From Nitrospirota bacterium (GTDB lineage: Bacteria; Nitrospirota; Thermodesulfovibrionia; Thermodesulfovibrionales; UBA6898), in assembly GCA_021783515.1 (NCBI GenBank), contig JAJXTV010000005.1, forward strand, positions 53,652 to 117,651: 64,000 bases of DNA, in the 5' to 3' direction. Each line of letters opens with the position of its first letter. Position 1 is the first letter of the stretch. The notes under the pieces are model-generated. The model made no database searches and was not told the origin of the DNA. It saw nothing but the letters and a program-made list of their open reading frames with translations. Shown piece by piece: positions 25,451-34,478 of the stretch. Position numbers and translations under genes: made by a program.

Positions 25451-27595
25451 ATGAAAGCCCCCGGTTCGCCGCGCCGCGCGTGGTACGGGGTGGCGGCGCT
25501 TATCTGTCTTCTCCTGTTCGCTCTCCCGCAGGCTTATGCCCGCGAAGACGGCGCCGTCTACGAGTCCCAGCGTGCGAAGATACTCGGCTATCTCCTGCGT
25601 TACGACCTGAGCACTCTCCATTACAGCCGCGAAAAGATCGACGACGACCTCTCCCGAAAGGCATTCAAACTCTATATGAAGCAGATGGACCCCCAAAAAC
25701 GCTTTTTTCTCAAAAAAGACGAAGCCCGGCTTTCGGCGTTCTCTCGCTCGATCGACGACGAGATGAACTCAGGCGACTACGAACTCCCCGCCCTGGCCAC
25801 CGAAATCCTGGCAAAGCGCGCGTCTGCGGCCAGGGCAATTGCGCGGGAGCTCCTTTCCAAGGAATTCGATTTCACTTCTCACGAGTACGTCGAAACAGAC
25901 CCGGAGAAGCTCGATTACTGCGATACAACCGAATGCCTGAAGGAACGCTGGCGAAAGATGGTCGAACTGCAGGTGCTCCATCAACTTCTGAACCTCGAGG
26001 ACGATGGCGCCCCGGAGTCGCCCCAGGCGGGGGCCGGGCGCGAGACACCGGCGACCCTGCAGAAGAAGGCCCGCGAGAAGGTCCTCCGCGGTTATGAGAC
26101 CTTCTTTTCCGAGCTAAGGCACAGAAACGAAAGGGAGAAGTACGACCGTTTCTTCAACGCGATCGCGGAGGCCTACGATCCCCATACCGAATATATGCCT
26201 CCTGCGAGCAAGGAAGACTTCGATATCAGCATGCGGGGAACGCTCGAAGGCATCGGGGCCACGCTGCGCGAAGAAGACGGCTATATAAAGGTAGTGGAAG
26301 TGATTCCGGGGAGTCCCGCCTCCCGCCAGGGCCAGCTGCAGGCCGAGGACGTCATTCTGAAGGTTGCCGAGAAGGACAAGGAGCCGGTGGACATTACTTA
26401 CATGGGGGTCAGGGATGCGGTCAAACTGATCCGGGGGAAGAAGGGCACGGAAGTGAGGCTCACCGTCAAAAAGCCGGGCGGCAACAGGGTCGTTATTCCT
26501 ATCGTTCGCGACATCATTAAACTCGAGGACCACTACGTAAAGGGCGCTCTTTTGAAGAACGGACCGGCCGGGACGGCCGTGGGATATATCAAGATACCTT
26601 CTTTTTACCGTGATTTCGACCATAACGGCAACGGGCGCAATTGTACGGATGACGTGAAAAAAGAGCTCTCACGATTGGAGAAGGCCGGGATGTCCGCCCT
26701 TGTCCTCGACCTGAGAAATGACGGCGGCGGCGCACTCACCGACGCGATAAGGACTGCCGGACTCTTCATCAAGACGGGACCGGTCGTGCAGGTCAAGGCA
26801 AGCGACGGCAAGATTTCGGTCCTTTCCGACGACGACCCCGGTGTACAGTATGCCGGGCCGATGGTCGTACTCGTCAACAAATTCAGCGCGTCGGCATCGG
26901 AGATTCTCGCCGGGGCGCTGCAGGACTACAGACGGGCGGTCGTAATCGGCGGCGAGCACACCCACGGCAAGGGGACGGTCCAGACAATCCTCGACTTGAA
27001 TGACTTCTTGCGGGCTCACGACACAGGCATCAAGGGCTCGCTTGGGGCGCTTAAAATTACGACGCAGAAATTTTACCGGATCAGCGGCGAATCCACTCAA
27101 TATCGCGGCGTCACGCCGGACATAGTCCTCCCGGACCAGTTCCAGGGGCTGAAAACCGGCGAACAGTATCTGGACTTCGCGCTCCCCTGGGACACGATCA
27201 GGCCGGCGCAGTACCAGAAATGGTCTGCCGGCGGGTTCGACATCGCGACACTCAGGGCAAGAAGCGAAAAAAGGGTCCGCTCCAGCGCCGGGCTGACCGA
27301 TATCGCCAGGGAAAACAGGGAACTCATCGAGAGACAAAAGAAGACCCTTCAGTCCCTGAACGCCGACGAGGCAAGGAAAGACCAGGAAGAGCTGAAGTCG
27401 CTGATGTCGAAAAAAGAAGCGAAGGGCCCCCAGAGGCACGGCGACAAGGGAAAGAAGACCGACACGTCGCATATGTCCGATGCCGAGAGAAAGCATTTAT
27501 GGACAAAGGAGGTCGGGGACGACCCCTACGTCCAGGAGGCGGTCTCGGTCCTTCATGACATGATTTCATTCGAGCGCAGCTCAGTTTATAACTGA
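25451..27595 (+). CDS. prc: Carboxy-terminal processing protease Prc (tail-specific protease)
   Basis: This is a 714-residue periplasmic serine protease of family S41. It has a signal peptide (about residues 1-30), an N-terminal helical domain typical of Prc (ISTMD-type region, with KLYMKQMDPQKRFF), a PDZ domain (about 255-340) and the S41 protease core. The catalytic Ser481 lies in FSASASE and Lys507 in HGKGTVQ. Their spacing (26 residues) matches E. coli Prc (25). A Lys/Glu-rich C-terminal region follows. The length is close to E. coli Prc (682). It should trim C-terminal tails of periplasmic proteins and degrade lipid-linked hydrolases. It is monocistronic. Confidence 0.95.
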   Translation: MKAPGSPRRAWYGVAALICLLLFALPQAYAREDGAVYESQRAKILGYLLRYDLSTLHYSREKIDDDLSRKAFKLYMKQMDPQKRFFLKKDEARLSAFSRSIDDEMNSGDYELPALATEILAKRASAARAIARELLSKEFDFTSHEYVETDPEKLDYCDTTECLKERWRKMVELQVLHQLLNLEDDGAPESPQAGAGRETPATLQKKAREKVLRGYETFFSELRHRNEREKYDRFFNAIAEAYDPHTEYMPPASKEDFDISMRGTLEGIGATLREEDGYIKVVEVIPGSPASRQGQLQAEDVILKVAEKDKEPVDITYMGVRDAVKLIRGKKGTEVRLTVKKPGGNRVVIPIVRDIIKLEDHYVKGALLKNGPAGTAVGYIKIPSFYRDFDHNGNGRNCTDDVKKELSRLEKAGMSALVLDLRNDGGGALTDAIRTAGLFIKTGPVVQVKASDGKISVLSDDDPGVQYAGPMVVLVNKFSASASEILAGALQDYRRAVVIGGEHTHGKGTVQTILDLNDFLRAHDTGIKGSLGALKITTQKFYRISGESTQYRGVTPDIVLPDQFQGLKTGEQYLDFALPWDTIRPAQYQKWSAGGFDIATLRARSEKRVRSSAGLTDIARENRELIERQKKTLQSLNADEARKDQEELKSLMSKKEAKGPQRHGDKGKKTDTSHMSDAERKHLWTKEVGDDPYVQEAVSVLHDMISFERSSVYN

Positions 27596-27709
27596 GCCGC
27601 ATTCACACTGCTGCCGGCAGATCATACACACCTCCCGAGCCCGAGACTGCCGTCCTTCAGGGGCCTGCGAGAGAAATGGTCATCCCTTTTCCGGATGTCC
27701 GCAGACGCA

Positions 27710-27727
27710 GACCCGCTGCGGCGGGTC
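27710..27727. other. Hairpin between prc and the AddA-like gene
   Basis: A perfect 7-bp stem (GACCCGC / GCGGGTC, 4-nt loop) lies 115 bp after prc. It is not followed by a T run, so it may be a weak terminator or a processing site. A possible promoter (TTGAAA at 27743-27748, TACTAT at 27767-27772, spacing 18) for the next gene follows it. Confidence 0.35.
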
Positions 27728-27781
27728 ACAATATCAACCGGGTTGAAAAATGAAATCTTCCGGGCGTACTATTGAAACAGC

Positions 27782-30700
27782 ATGGAAGACCCGATCATAG
27801 AAAGAGATTCCGAACTCGCCTTCCCGCATTTCACCGTCCTGAAGGCCTCGGCAGGATCGGGCAAGACGCATATGCTCACCAAGAGGTTCGTCCAGTTCAT
27901 ACTCTCCGAAAAGATAGCAAGGAACGGCCTGCGGAATGTTCTTGCCATGACTTTTTCGAACAATGCCTCCAAGGAAATGAGGGAGCGCATCGTCGAGTGG
28001 CTCAAACTGCTTTCTTTCGGAGACACGGAAAAGATCACAGAAATGAGCGGCGCGGTCTCTTTGGACCGTGACACGCTGGTGAGCCGGGCCGGCCGGATGG
28101 TGGAGGAAATCCTCCGGGACTACGCCGATTTCGAGGTGAGGACCATTGACAGCTTCATGACGTCGATCTTCAAGACGTCCGCCGTCGACTTCGGGTTCAA
28201 CTCCGAATTCGATATTCTCCTGAACAACGACCCGCTCATGGCATATTCCTTCGACCTCTTTCTGAGGGGCGTGCGCCAGGGTTCACGCCAAGCCGTGCTC
28301 CTTCTCGACATCATCGCGGCAATTCAGGAAGGGAAACAGGCCCAGGAGGCCTTCATGTGGGACCCCTCCGCGGCACTCCTGGAAGAGGTGAAAGATCTTT
28401 ATCGAAAGCTCTCCGCCACCGGCAAAAAGCCGATAATAGAGGACTATTCGGGGGACTTTGCCGGGATAACAGAACAGATAAGGACTGTGGTCGCTGATCT
28501 TGAAAGAGTGATTGCCGGCTCCGGACTTGTAACGCGGGCAAACTCTTCGTTCAGTGAAATACGAGATCTGGTAAACGAGGGAAGATTCGCCGACCTTGCC
28601 GGAAAAGGCCTTAAGAACCCGCCGGTCAACAAGCCGGGAAAGGGCCGGGCCGATCTTCAGCCGTTGTTCGATCGGATCGTCGAACAATGGGAAGCGGCCG
28701 CCGGTCTTATTCACGCATACACCGCCCTGCTCGTCCGGTCCCGCTCCATGCCGTATCTCAGGGTATACGAATCATTCGGGAAGATCGTCGAATCCGTCAA
28801 GAGGCGGCAGGGGAAGGTCTTCATAGAAGACATAGGCAGGAACCTCGCGGAATACCTGGACGAGGAGATCGTCCCGGACATCTATTTCCGGATGGGCGAG
28901 ACCATCTACCACTTCCTGATCGACGAGTTCCAGGACACCTCCCTCCTTCAGTGGCAGAACCTCTTTCCTCTTTTCGAAAACGCCCTGTCGCAGGGAGGAA
29001 GCCTCTTTGTCGTGGGCGATACCAAACAGGCGATCTACGGCTTTCGCAACGCCGACTATACGATTATGAAGGCATGCGAGAGGACAAACCCCTTCCCCTC
29101 CGCAGAGTATCGGGTAAAAGAGCTTACGACAAGCCGCAGGAGCCGGGAGAGGATCCTCGCCTTTAATGAGAAGGTCTTCAAGGAGATCGCGGCCGGGAAT
29201 GAGAAATACGCCGATGCCGGGGCCAGAAGCGGATTGACCGACTACACCCAGTGCTCGGGAGAAGGAAGTTCCGGGGGGTACTGCGAGGTGCTGCTCGAGG
29301 AAAAAGATGACGAAGCGCCGCCTGAACGGCGCATCGTTCAGGACCTCGTCGCGGAACTCAGATCGCGGGGGTTTCGTTACGGCGACATTGCCATACTGAC
29401 CCGGAGAAATGAAGACGTCGTCAATACCACTCTATGGCTGAACGAAAGAAATATCGACTTCATTTCGTATAGCAACCTCGATATTCGCAGGAGAAAGATA
29501 ACAGGAGAGATCGTCGCGCTGCTGTATTTCCTCGACTCTCCCACCGATGACCTCTCTTTTTCAACCTTCATAACCGGAGAGATCTTCCGCGCCCTGCTGG
29601 GAGCGGACCATCCCGGCGTTACGCCGGAAAGGCTCTCGCACTTTCTCTCTGGGTGCAAGGGAGGGACGCCGCGCTACAAATCTTTTCAGCAGACTTTTCC
29701 CGTTCTCTGGGAAGACTACTTCGCCGGCCTTTTCAGGGCCTCGGGATATTTCCCGATCTACGATCTTGTCACCGAGGCTTATGCGGTCTTCAGGGTCTTC
29801 GAGACGCTCGGGGATGAAGAGGCTGCGCTGGTGAAAATCCTCGAGGCAGTCAAGGAGTTCGAGAGCGCCGGCCGCAACAGCATAAGGGACTTCCTCGAAT
29901 TCGCAGGCGAAAGCGAAAGCGGCGCGTCGGAGTGGAACATGGACGTTCCCAAAGCACTGGACGCCGTCAAGGTGATGACGATTCACAAGGCGAAGGGGCT
30001 GGGGTTCCCCGCCGTGATCGTACTTCTCTACGAAGGCCGCAACAGGGGCTTTGACTACATTATAGAAGAGGAAGGGGACGGGGTGCGGCTGCTCAAGATA
30101 AACAAGAAGACCATGGCGAGTGATCCCGCCTTTGCCCGGCTGTACGAAGAGCAGGCCGCCAGGGAGAGTGTGAACAGGCTTAACAGCCTGTACGTCGGCT
30201 TCACCCGCGCAAAAGAAGAGCTCTATGTCATAGGAGTGAAGGGCAAAAAGGAGTCCTTTCCCTTCGATCTGCTCCCTGTAGAAGACTTTGCGCCGGCCGG
30301 GAAACCCGGCAGATGCTCCCTTACCGCGGATCAGACTTCCGTCGTCTTCAGTACGGCACATCATACCAAGCGGATAGAGACGGAGGTCAGGGTGGACGAA
30401 CTGATCAGCGTCGAAGAAAGGGCAAGGGGAGAATTCATTCACAAGATCCTGGCCCACATCGAATATCTTCACGGGGAGACAGAACGCGAGCTTGACGCCG
30501 TCGTCAGGCGCGCGGCCGATGCGGCGGTCACCGAGCCGGCCGTAGAGGAGGTAAAGGCCCTTCTTCTTCGCCTCTTTTCACGCGGGGAGATCGCGGCCTA
30601 TTTCGAGGCCTCCCCCGATAGAGAAGTAAGGAGGGAGCAGGAATTTTCGGATGAAGAGGGACGCCTTTTCCGGATGGACCGCGTGGTGATCGACCCCGAC

Positions 30701-30865
30701 AAGGTTACGGTACTTGACTTCAAGACCGGCGGTGCAGGAAGAGCGGAGGAAAAATATCGGGCCCAGATGAAGGAATATATGAAGATCGCCCGGGACATCT
30801 ATCCCGGCAGACGCGTGGCGGGCAGACTCGTATACATAGACTTGGGAGAGATCAGGACGGTATGA
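27782..30865 (+). CDS. addA: AddA-like helicase-nuclease (UvrD/RecB superfamily)
   Basis: This is a 1027-residue double-strand-break repair enzyme. SF1A helicase motifs appear in order: Walker A ASAGSGKTH (about residues 22-30), DEFQDTS (II), GDTKQAIYGFR (III), VMTIHKAKGLGFP (V) and LYVGFTRAKEELY (VI). The C-terminal PD-(D/E)xK nuclease has GEFIHKILAHIE and RMDRVV...LDFKTGG (Asp/Lys of the active site). It acts with the AddB-like protein, whose gene overlaps by 4 bp, to resect DNA ends for RecA loading. The pair replaces RecBCD; no recD-like gene is present. Confidence 0.9.
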   Translation: MEDPIIERDSELAFPHFTVLKASAGSGKTHMLTKRFVQFILSEKIARNGLRNVLAMTFSNNASKEMRERIVEWLKLLSFGDTEKITEMSGAVSLDRDTLVSRAGRMVEEILRDYADFEVRTIDSFMTSIFKTSAVDFGFNSEFDILLNNDPLMAYSFDLFLRGVRQGSRQAVLLLDIIAAIQEGKQAQEAFMWDPSAALLEEVKDLYRKLSATGKKPIIEDYSGDFAGITEQIRTVVADLERVIAGSGLVTRANSSFSEIRDLVNEGRFADLAGKGLKNPPVNKPGKGRADLQPLFDRIVEQWEAAAGLIHAYTALLVRSRSMPYLRVYESFGKIVESVKRRQGKVFIEDIGRNLAEYLDEEIVPDIYFRMGETIYHFLIDEFQDTSLLQWQNLFPLFENALSQGGSLFVVGDTKQAIYGFRNADYTIMKACERTNPFPSAEYRVKELTTSRRSRERILAFNEKVFKEIAAGNEKYADAGARSGLTDYTQCSGEGSSGGYCEVLLEEKDDEAPPERRIVQDLVAELRSRGFRYGDIAILTRRNEDVVNTTLWLNERNIDFISYSNLDIRRRKITGEIVALLYFLDSPTDDLSFSTFITGEIFRALLGADHPGVTPERLSHFLSGCKGGTPRYKSFQQTFPVLWEDYFAGLFRASGYFPIYDLVTEAYAVFRVFETLGDEEAALVKILEAVKEFESAGRNSIRDFLEFAGESESGASEWNMDVPKALDAVKVMTIHKAKGLGFPAVIVLLYEGRNRGFDYIIEEEGDGVRLLKINKKTMASDPAFARLYEEQAARESVNRLNSLYVGFTRAKEELYVIGVKGKKESFPFDLLPVEDFAPAGKPGRCSLTADQTSVVFSTAHHTKRIETEVRVDELISVEERARGEFIHKILAHIEYLHGETERELDAVVRRAADAAVTEPAVEEVKALLLRLFSRGEIAAYFEASPDREVRREQEFSDEEGRLFRMDRVVIDPDKVTVLDFKTGGAGRAEEKYRAQMKEYMKIARDIYPGRRVAGRLVYIDLGEIRTV

Positions 30866-33699
30866 GCGGCACGCTGATCATAGGCCCGGAGGAAGATCTC
30901 ATCCAAAGGACGGCCGCCCTTCTCGGCCCCCGTCGCAAGGACTATTCCCACAACCTCGTGGTATTTCCGGGCAGGAGACCCGCCCATTTTCTCCGGAGGG
31001 AACTGGCGCAGGGGGGAACGGGCTGTTTCATACCTCCCGTTATACTGTCGATGGACGGCTTTGTCGATTATGCCGCAGAGGCCGCGGCTCCTTTCAGAGA
31101 TCTGGAGACGGTGGATGCGGTTGCCATCCTCTACGACATCCACCGGAGTTCCCCGAAACCCCTCGGCGGAGACAGCTTTCTCGCCCTCGACAGCTTCTTT
31201 TCCCTCGGAACAAAGCTTTTCGGAGACATTGAGGAACTCTGCATCGAAGGCGTCCCACCGGCCATGGTGAGGGAAATCCGGCCCTTCGCCGACGAGACGG
31301 TGCCGGGACATGCGCTGGCGAGGCTTCAGTCGCTGCATTTCTTCTACAAGAACTTTTATGAGAAGGTCTCCCTGCTCGGCCTGACGACACGCTCGATGAG
31401 ATACCGCATGGCTGCCGGGAATCTGGGCGAGGGCGCTGTCGACCGCTTCGAAAAAGCGATATTTGCGGGATTTTATGGATTGACCAGGTCGGAGAAGGAG
31501 CTCTTCAGAAAGCTCCTGCTGAACGAAAAGACGCGCTTCATCTTCCGGGACGGCCCGGGGCTTGGGGAGAGCTTGTCCGAACTGGGGATAGATCGGTCCG
31601 GGAGCGCAGAACCGCGGCTCTCCGGTCCGGAAATCCATTTTTACAGCAGCCCGGACACCCACGGCCAGGTCTTTGCCCTGGGGAGCATCCTTCGGGACAT
31701 GACGGCACAGAAGGGGGCGCCCGACGAGAGAACTGCCATCGTTTTGCCCTCTTCCGAAACGCTCTTTCCCCTCCTCCGGCACGGCATGGCATGTATAGAC
31801 AAAGATGATTTCAACATCTCTCTCGGATACCCGATGCACCGGACTCCCGTCTTCGCCTTTCTCAGTAACCTCATGGAGCTGACCGCCTCCATGGAAGAAG
31901 ACCGCGTCTACGTGCCCGACTACGTGAAGTTCATCCTCCACCCGTATGTGAAAAACATTTACTACAAGGGAAACGCGGAAGTCACGAGAATCATGTTCCA
32001 TACCATAGAGGAGACGCTCCAGAAATCCCGGACGAGGACGTTCGCCACTCTCCAGGAGATAGAAAACAACGAAAGGATCGCCGCGGGCATAGCCGAAAGG
32101 CTTCGTCAGGAAGAGAAAGTCCTCACTGTGACGGAGGTCAGGGAACACCTGCGGATGATCCATCTCAACACCATCGAGAAACTGCTGTCCTTCCGTGACA
32201 TCGGCGACTTCGCGAAAAAATGCACGGATCTTCTCACCTTCGTCTTCCACAACAGCACGGCCAGGCTTCACCCCCTCTTTCACCCCTTTTCAGAGTCGTT
32301 TATCCGGGCACTTGACGCCGCATCGAAATGCCTGCTGAAGGGCATGTCGTTTGCGGACAGGACGGGCTACTTCACCTTTTTCAGAGAATACGTGATGACC
32401 GGCCGTGTCCCGTTTCCGGGCACTCCGCTGAAAGGCGTTCAGGTGCTCGGCTTCCTCGAAGCGAGAAGCATCAGGTTTGATACCGTCTGTATCCTCGATG
32501 CCAATGAAGAGGTGATCCCCGACACCGCCAAGGAAGATACGCTTCTGCCTTTCAAGGCCCGCGAGATCCTGAAACTCCCGACCTATCGGGACAGGGACAG
32601 GCTGTCGGCCTATTATTTCGACAATCTCGTAAGGGGCGCCCGGGAAGTGCACATCTTCTTTGTAGAAAATGATACCAGGGAGAGGTCGCGGTTCGTCGAA
32701 AGTCTTCTCTGGGAGCGACAGAAAGGGGACAGGTCCACCAAGGCACGGGATTATGTGAAGGCCATTCAGTACAAGGTCAAGCTCGGCAACGACATTCCCG
32801 CCGCCATACCGAAAACCGATGAGGTCGTCGGCTTTCTGAAAGAGTTCACCTACAGCGCCACCGCACTGGATATATACCTCGCCTGTCCTCTCCGGTTCTA
32901 CTACCGCTACGTGCTCGAGCTCGGCAAGAAGGAGGAGATCAGCGGCGAAGTCGAGAAGGCGGACGTCGGCAGGTTCATCCACCGCGTCCTCTCAGCCTAT
33001 TTCTCCAGGAGACTGAACAGTGTCCTCCGGGAGGCGGACATCAATCCGGAGGAGATGGACAGCCTGATCGATTCGCTTTTTGCGCAGGAGTACGGCGAAA
33101 ATCCCGTCGGGGCCGTATACCTCCTGAGGGCCCAGATCAAGGCGCATCTGAGGGCCTATCTCGGAAAATATCGCCTGCCTCTTATCATAGATACGAACGT
33201 CTCGGTGATCAGCGTTGAAGAGACCGTTGAGACGACTCTCGCCGGCCACAGGCTCAAGGGCAGACTCGACGCGGTGGAGAAGCGAAACGGGGCAATCTGC
33301 ATAGTCGATTACAAAAGCGGCGCCCACGCAACGCACCTGAAGATCAACTTCGAAAGGCTCGATCCGGGCAGGAGAGAGTCCTGGGATGATGCGATAGGCA
33401 GCCTGCAGCTTCCTTTCTATCTCATCCTCTATTCAGGCCGACACGGTATCGAGATAGGACACCTTCGCGGAATGTTTCTGCTCCTGGGACGGTCCTCGAT
33501 TAACAGGGAGATTGAGCTTCCCCTGTTCGATGCGGACGACGGGGGCGCGAGGATCGGAGAGCTGAAAACGATAATCCTGGGCCTGATGGACGAGATCGTC
33601 GATCCGGAGGTCCCGTTTGCCGCCGCCCCGAACCGAAAGAAGAGCTGTCCGGGTTGCGACTTCCGCTACATCTGCGGGACACAATGGGTGACGGGGTAG
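30862..33699 (+). CDS. addB: AddB-like PD-(D/E)xK nuclease with Fe-S cysteines
   Basis: This is a 945-residue partner of the AddA-like protein. The N-terminal two thirds is an inactivated-helicase-like region with no Walker A motif. The C-terminal nuclease domain has CPLRFYYRY (about residue 672), GRFIHRVLSAYF, RLKGRLDAVEK and IVDYKSGA (catalytic Asp/Lys), then CPGCDFRYICG near the end. The Cys before the nuclease and the three after it match the four ligands of the 4Fe-4S pin of AddB proteins. Translation is coupled to the AddA-like gene. Divergence from AddB of Firmicutes is substantial, but the domain layout is clear. Confidence 0.87.
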   Translation: MSGTLIIGPEEDLIQRTAALLGPRRKDYSHNLVVFPGRRPAHFLRRELAQGGTGCFIPPVILSMDGFVDYAAEAAAPFRDLETVDAVAILYDIHRSSPKPLGGDSFLALDSFFSLGTKLFGDIEELCIEGVPPAMVREIRPFADETVPGHALARLQSLHFFYKNFYEKVSLLGLTTRSMRYRMAAGNLGEGAVDRFEKAIFAGFYGLTRSEKELFRKLLLNEKTRFIFRDGPGLGESLSELGIDRSGSAEPRLSGPEIHFYSSPDTHGQVFALGSILRDMTAQKGAPDERTAIVLPSSETLFPLLRHGMACIDKDDFNISLGYPMHRTPVFAFLSNLMELTASMEEDRVYVPDYVKFILHPYVKNIYYKGNAEVTRIMFHTIEETLQKSRTRTFATLQEIENNERIAAGIAERLRQEEKVLTVTEVREHLRMIHLNTIEKLLSFRDIGDFAKKCTDLLTFVFHNSTARLHPLFHPFSESFIRALDAASKCLLKGMSFADRTGYFTFFREYVMTGRVPFPGTPLKGVQVLGFLEARSIRFDTVCILDANEEVIPDTAKEDTLLPFKAREILKLPTYRDRDRLSAYYFDNLVRGAREVHIFFVENDTRERSRFVESLLWERQKGDRSTKARDYVKAIQYKVKLGNDIPAAIPKTDEVVGFLKEFTYSATALDIYLACPLRFYYRYVLELGKKEEISGEVEKADVGRFIHRVLSAYFSRRLNSVLREADINPEEMDSLIDSLFAQEYGENPVGAVYLLRAQIKAHLRAYLGKYRLPLIIDTNVSVISVEETVETTLAGHRLKGRLDAVEKRNGAICIVDYKSGAHATHLKINFERLDPGRRESWDDAIGSLQLPFYLILYSGRHGIEIGHLRGMFLLLGRSSINREIELPLFDADDGGARIGELKTIILGLMDEIVDPEVPFAAAPNRKKSCPGCDFRYICGTQWVTG

Positions 33700-33710
33700 A
33701 TCCGGCGCAT

Positions 33711-33749
33711 TGTGCCTGTCCGCCGCAGGGGCGGCAGGAGGCAGGCACA
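33711..33749. other. Long imperfect hairpin after the AddB-like gene
   Basis: Outer arms TGTGCCTG and CAGGCACA pair perfectly, and inner CCGCC...GGCGG segments extend the stem. It lies between the convergent AddB-like and lipoprotein genes and lacks a T run. It may terminate or protect the transcripts. Confidence 0.45.
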
Positions 33750-33773
33750 TACCCTTATTTCCCCGCGTAAAGG

Positions 33774-34166
33774 TTATTTCGCGGGTTGACCCTCAAGCGC
33801 TTTCGTCCGGAGGAAGGTTAACTCACGGCCTGCCGCCGTACTCACCTTGTAAGAATTGTTGTTTTGTCCGAGTTTTGTTACTTTCGAAATGATCTTTGCA
33901 TCCTTATTCGAATTTTCTTTAAGGATCAGGGTGCCGCTGCCATCAATTTCCCAGAAGTAGACGGCTTTCGTGAGCGGACCGCCGAAACTGCCCGATTCCA
34001 CATTCACCGCGCCATTATCGGCAAATGTATATGATCGGACGACCGTTTTGGAAACCATGCTGAAATTGTAGCCGACTATCTCCGACCGTTCCCACTGCTG
34101 ATGCTTACTGCACGCTGCCACGAAAACCAACAGAATCGAGACTGTCACGATAAGAAAATGCCGCAT
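33774..34166 (-). CDS. Small lipoprotein, function unknown
   Basis: This is a 130-residue protein with a lipoprotein signal peptide ending in the lipobox VAAC (Cys about residue 19). The mature part of about 110 residues seems beta-rich (VRSYTFADNGAVNVES, AVYFWEIDGSGTLILKE), a pattern seen in lipocalin-like or META-like small domains. The family is not recognised. The start at 34166 was chosen because of GGAGG 7 bp upstream; an open frame extends 13 codons further. It is convergent with the AddB-like gene. Confidence 0.72.
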   Translation of the reverse strand: MRHFLIVTVSILLVFVAACSKHQQWERSEIVGYNFSMVSKTVVRSYTFADNGAVNVESGSFGGPLTKAVYFWEIDGSGTLILKENSNKDAKIISKVTKLGQNNNSYKVSTAAGRELTFLRTKALEGQPAK

Positions 34167-34478
34167 TTCAATTCCTCCCAAAAAACGCCGGGCGTATTTC
34201 CGCATCTCCTGTTGTCAAATGCGCTTTCGGTTAACGATTTCTTACGCCTCTGCGATGTAATGTTCCGTCGTCCCGTTCTGACCAAGCCAGACCGTTGACG
34301 CCGCACCTAAACAGGCGTCGATAAACCATTCGCCTGCGTCATAATATGCATTCCCTGTCGAGCGTGATAACAGAACGCCAGCTCATTCACTGCATAACCG
34401 GTCCAACAAAAAACGGCACGTTACTTTATACTTTGTCCATAGGAGCAGTCAAGGGTAGTCCGCTCATCAGGGGTTCAA
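34167..34478. other. Intergenic stretch, nothing recognised
   Basis: This 312-bp gap lies between the lipoprotein gene and the PabB/TrpE-family gene. A small dyad GACGCC...GGCGTC occurs near 34300-34320. Short protein-like frames on the minus strand are broken by stops, and none has a ribosome-binding site. No RNA gene or mobile element is recognised. Confidence 0.5.

Noticed and set aside
30799..32283. A 494-codon open frame on the minus strand
   Set aside because: It lies opposite the AddA/AddB-like genes, which have complete motif sets. It has no ribosome-binding site or family similarity.
34206..34478. Protein-like frames on the minus strand upstream of the lipoprotein gene
   Set aside because: They are interrupted by stops and match nothing I recognise. 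A gene-cassette recombination site was considered, but no clear core sites were seen.
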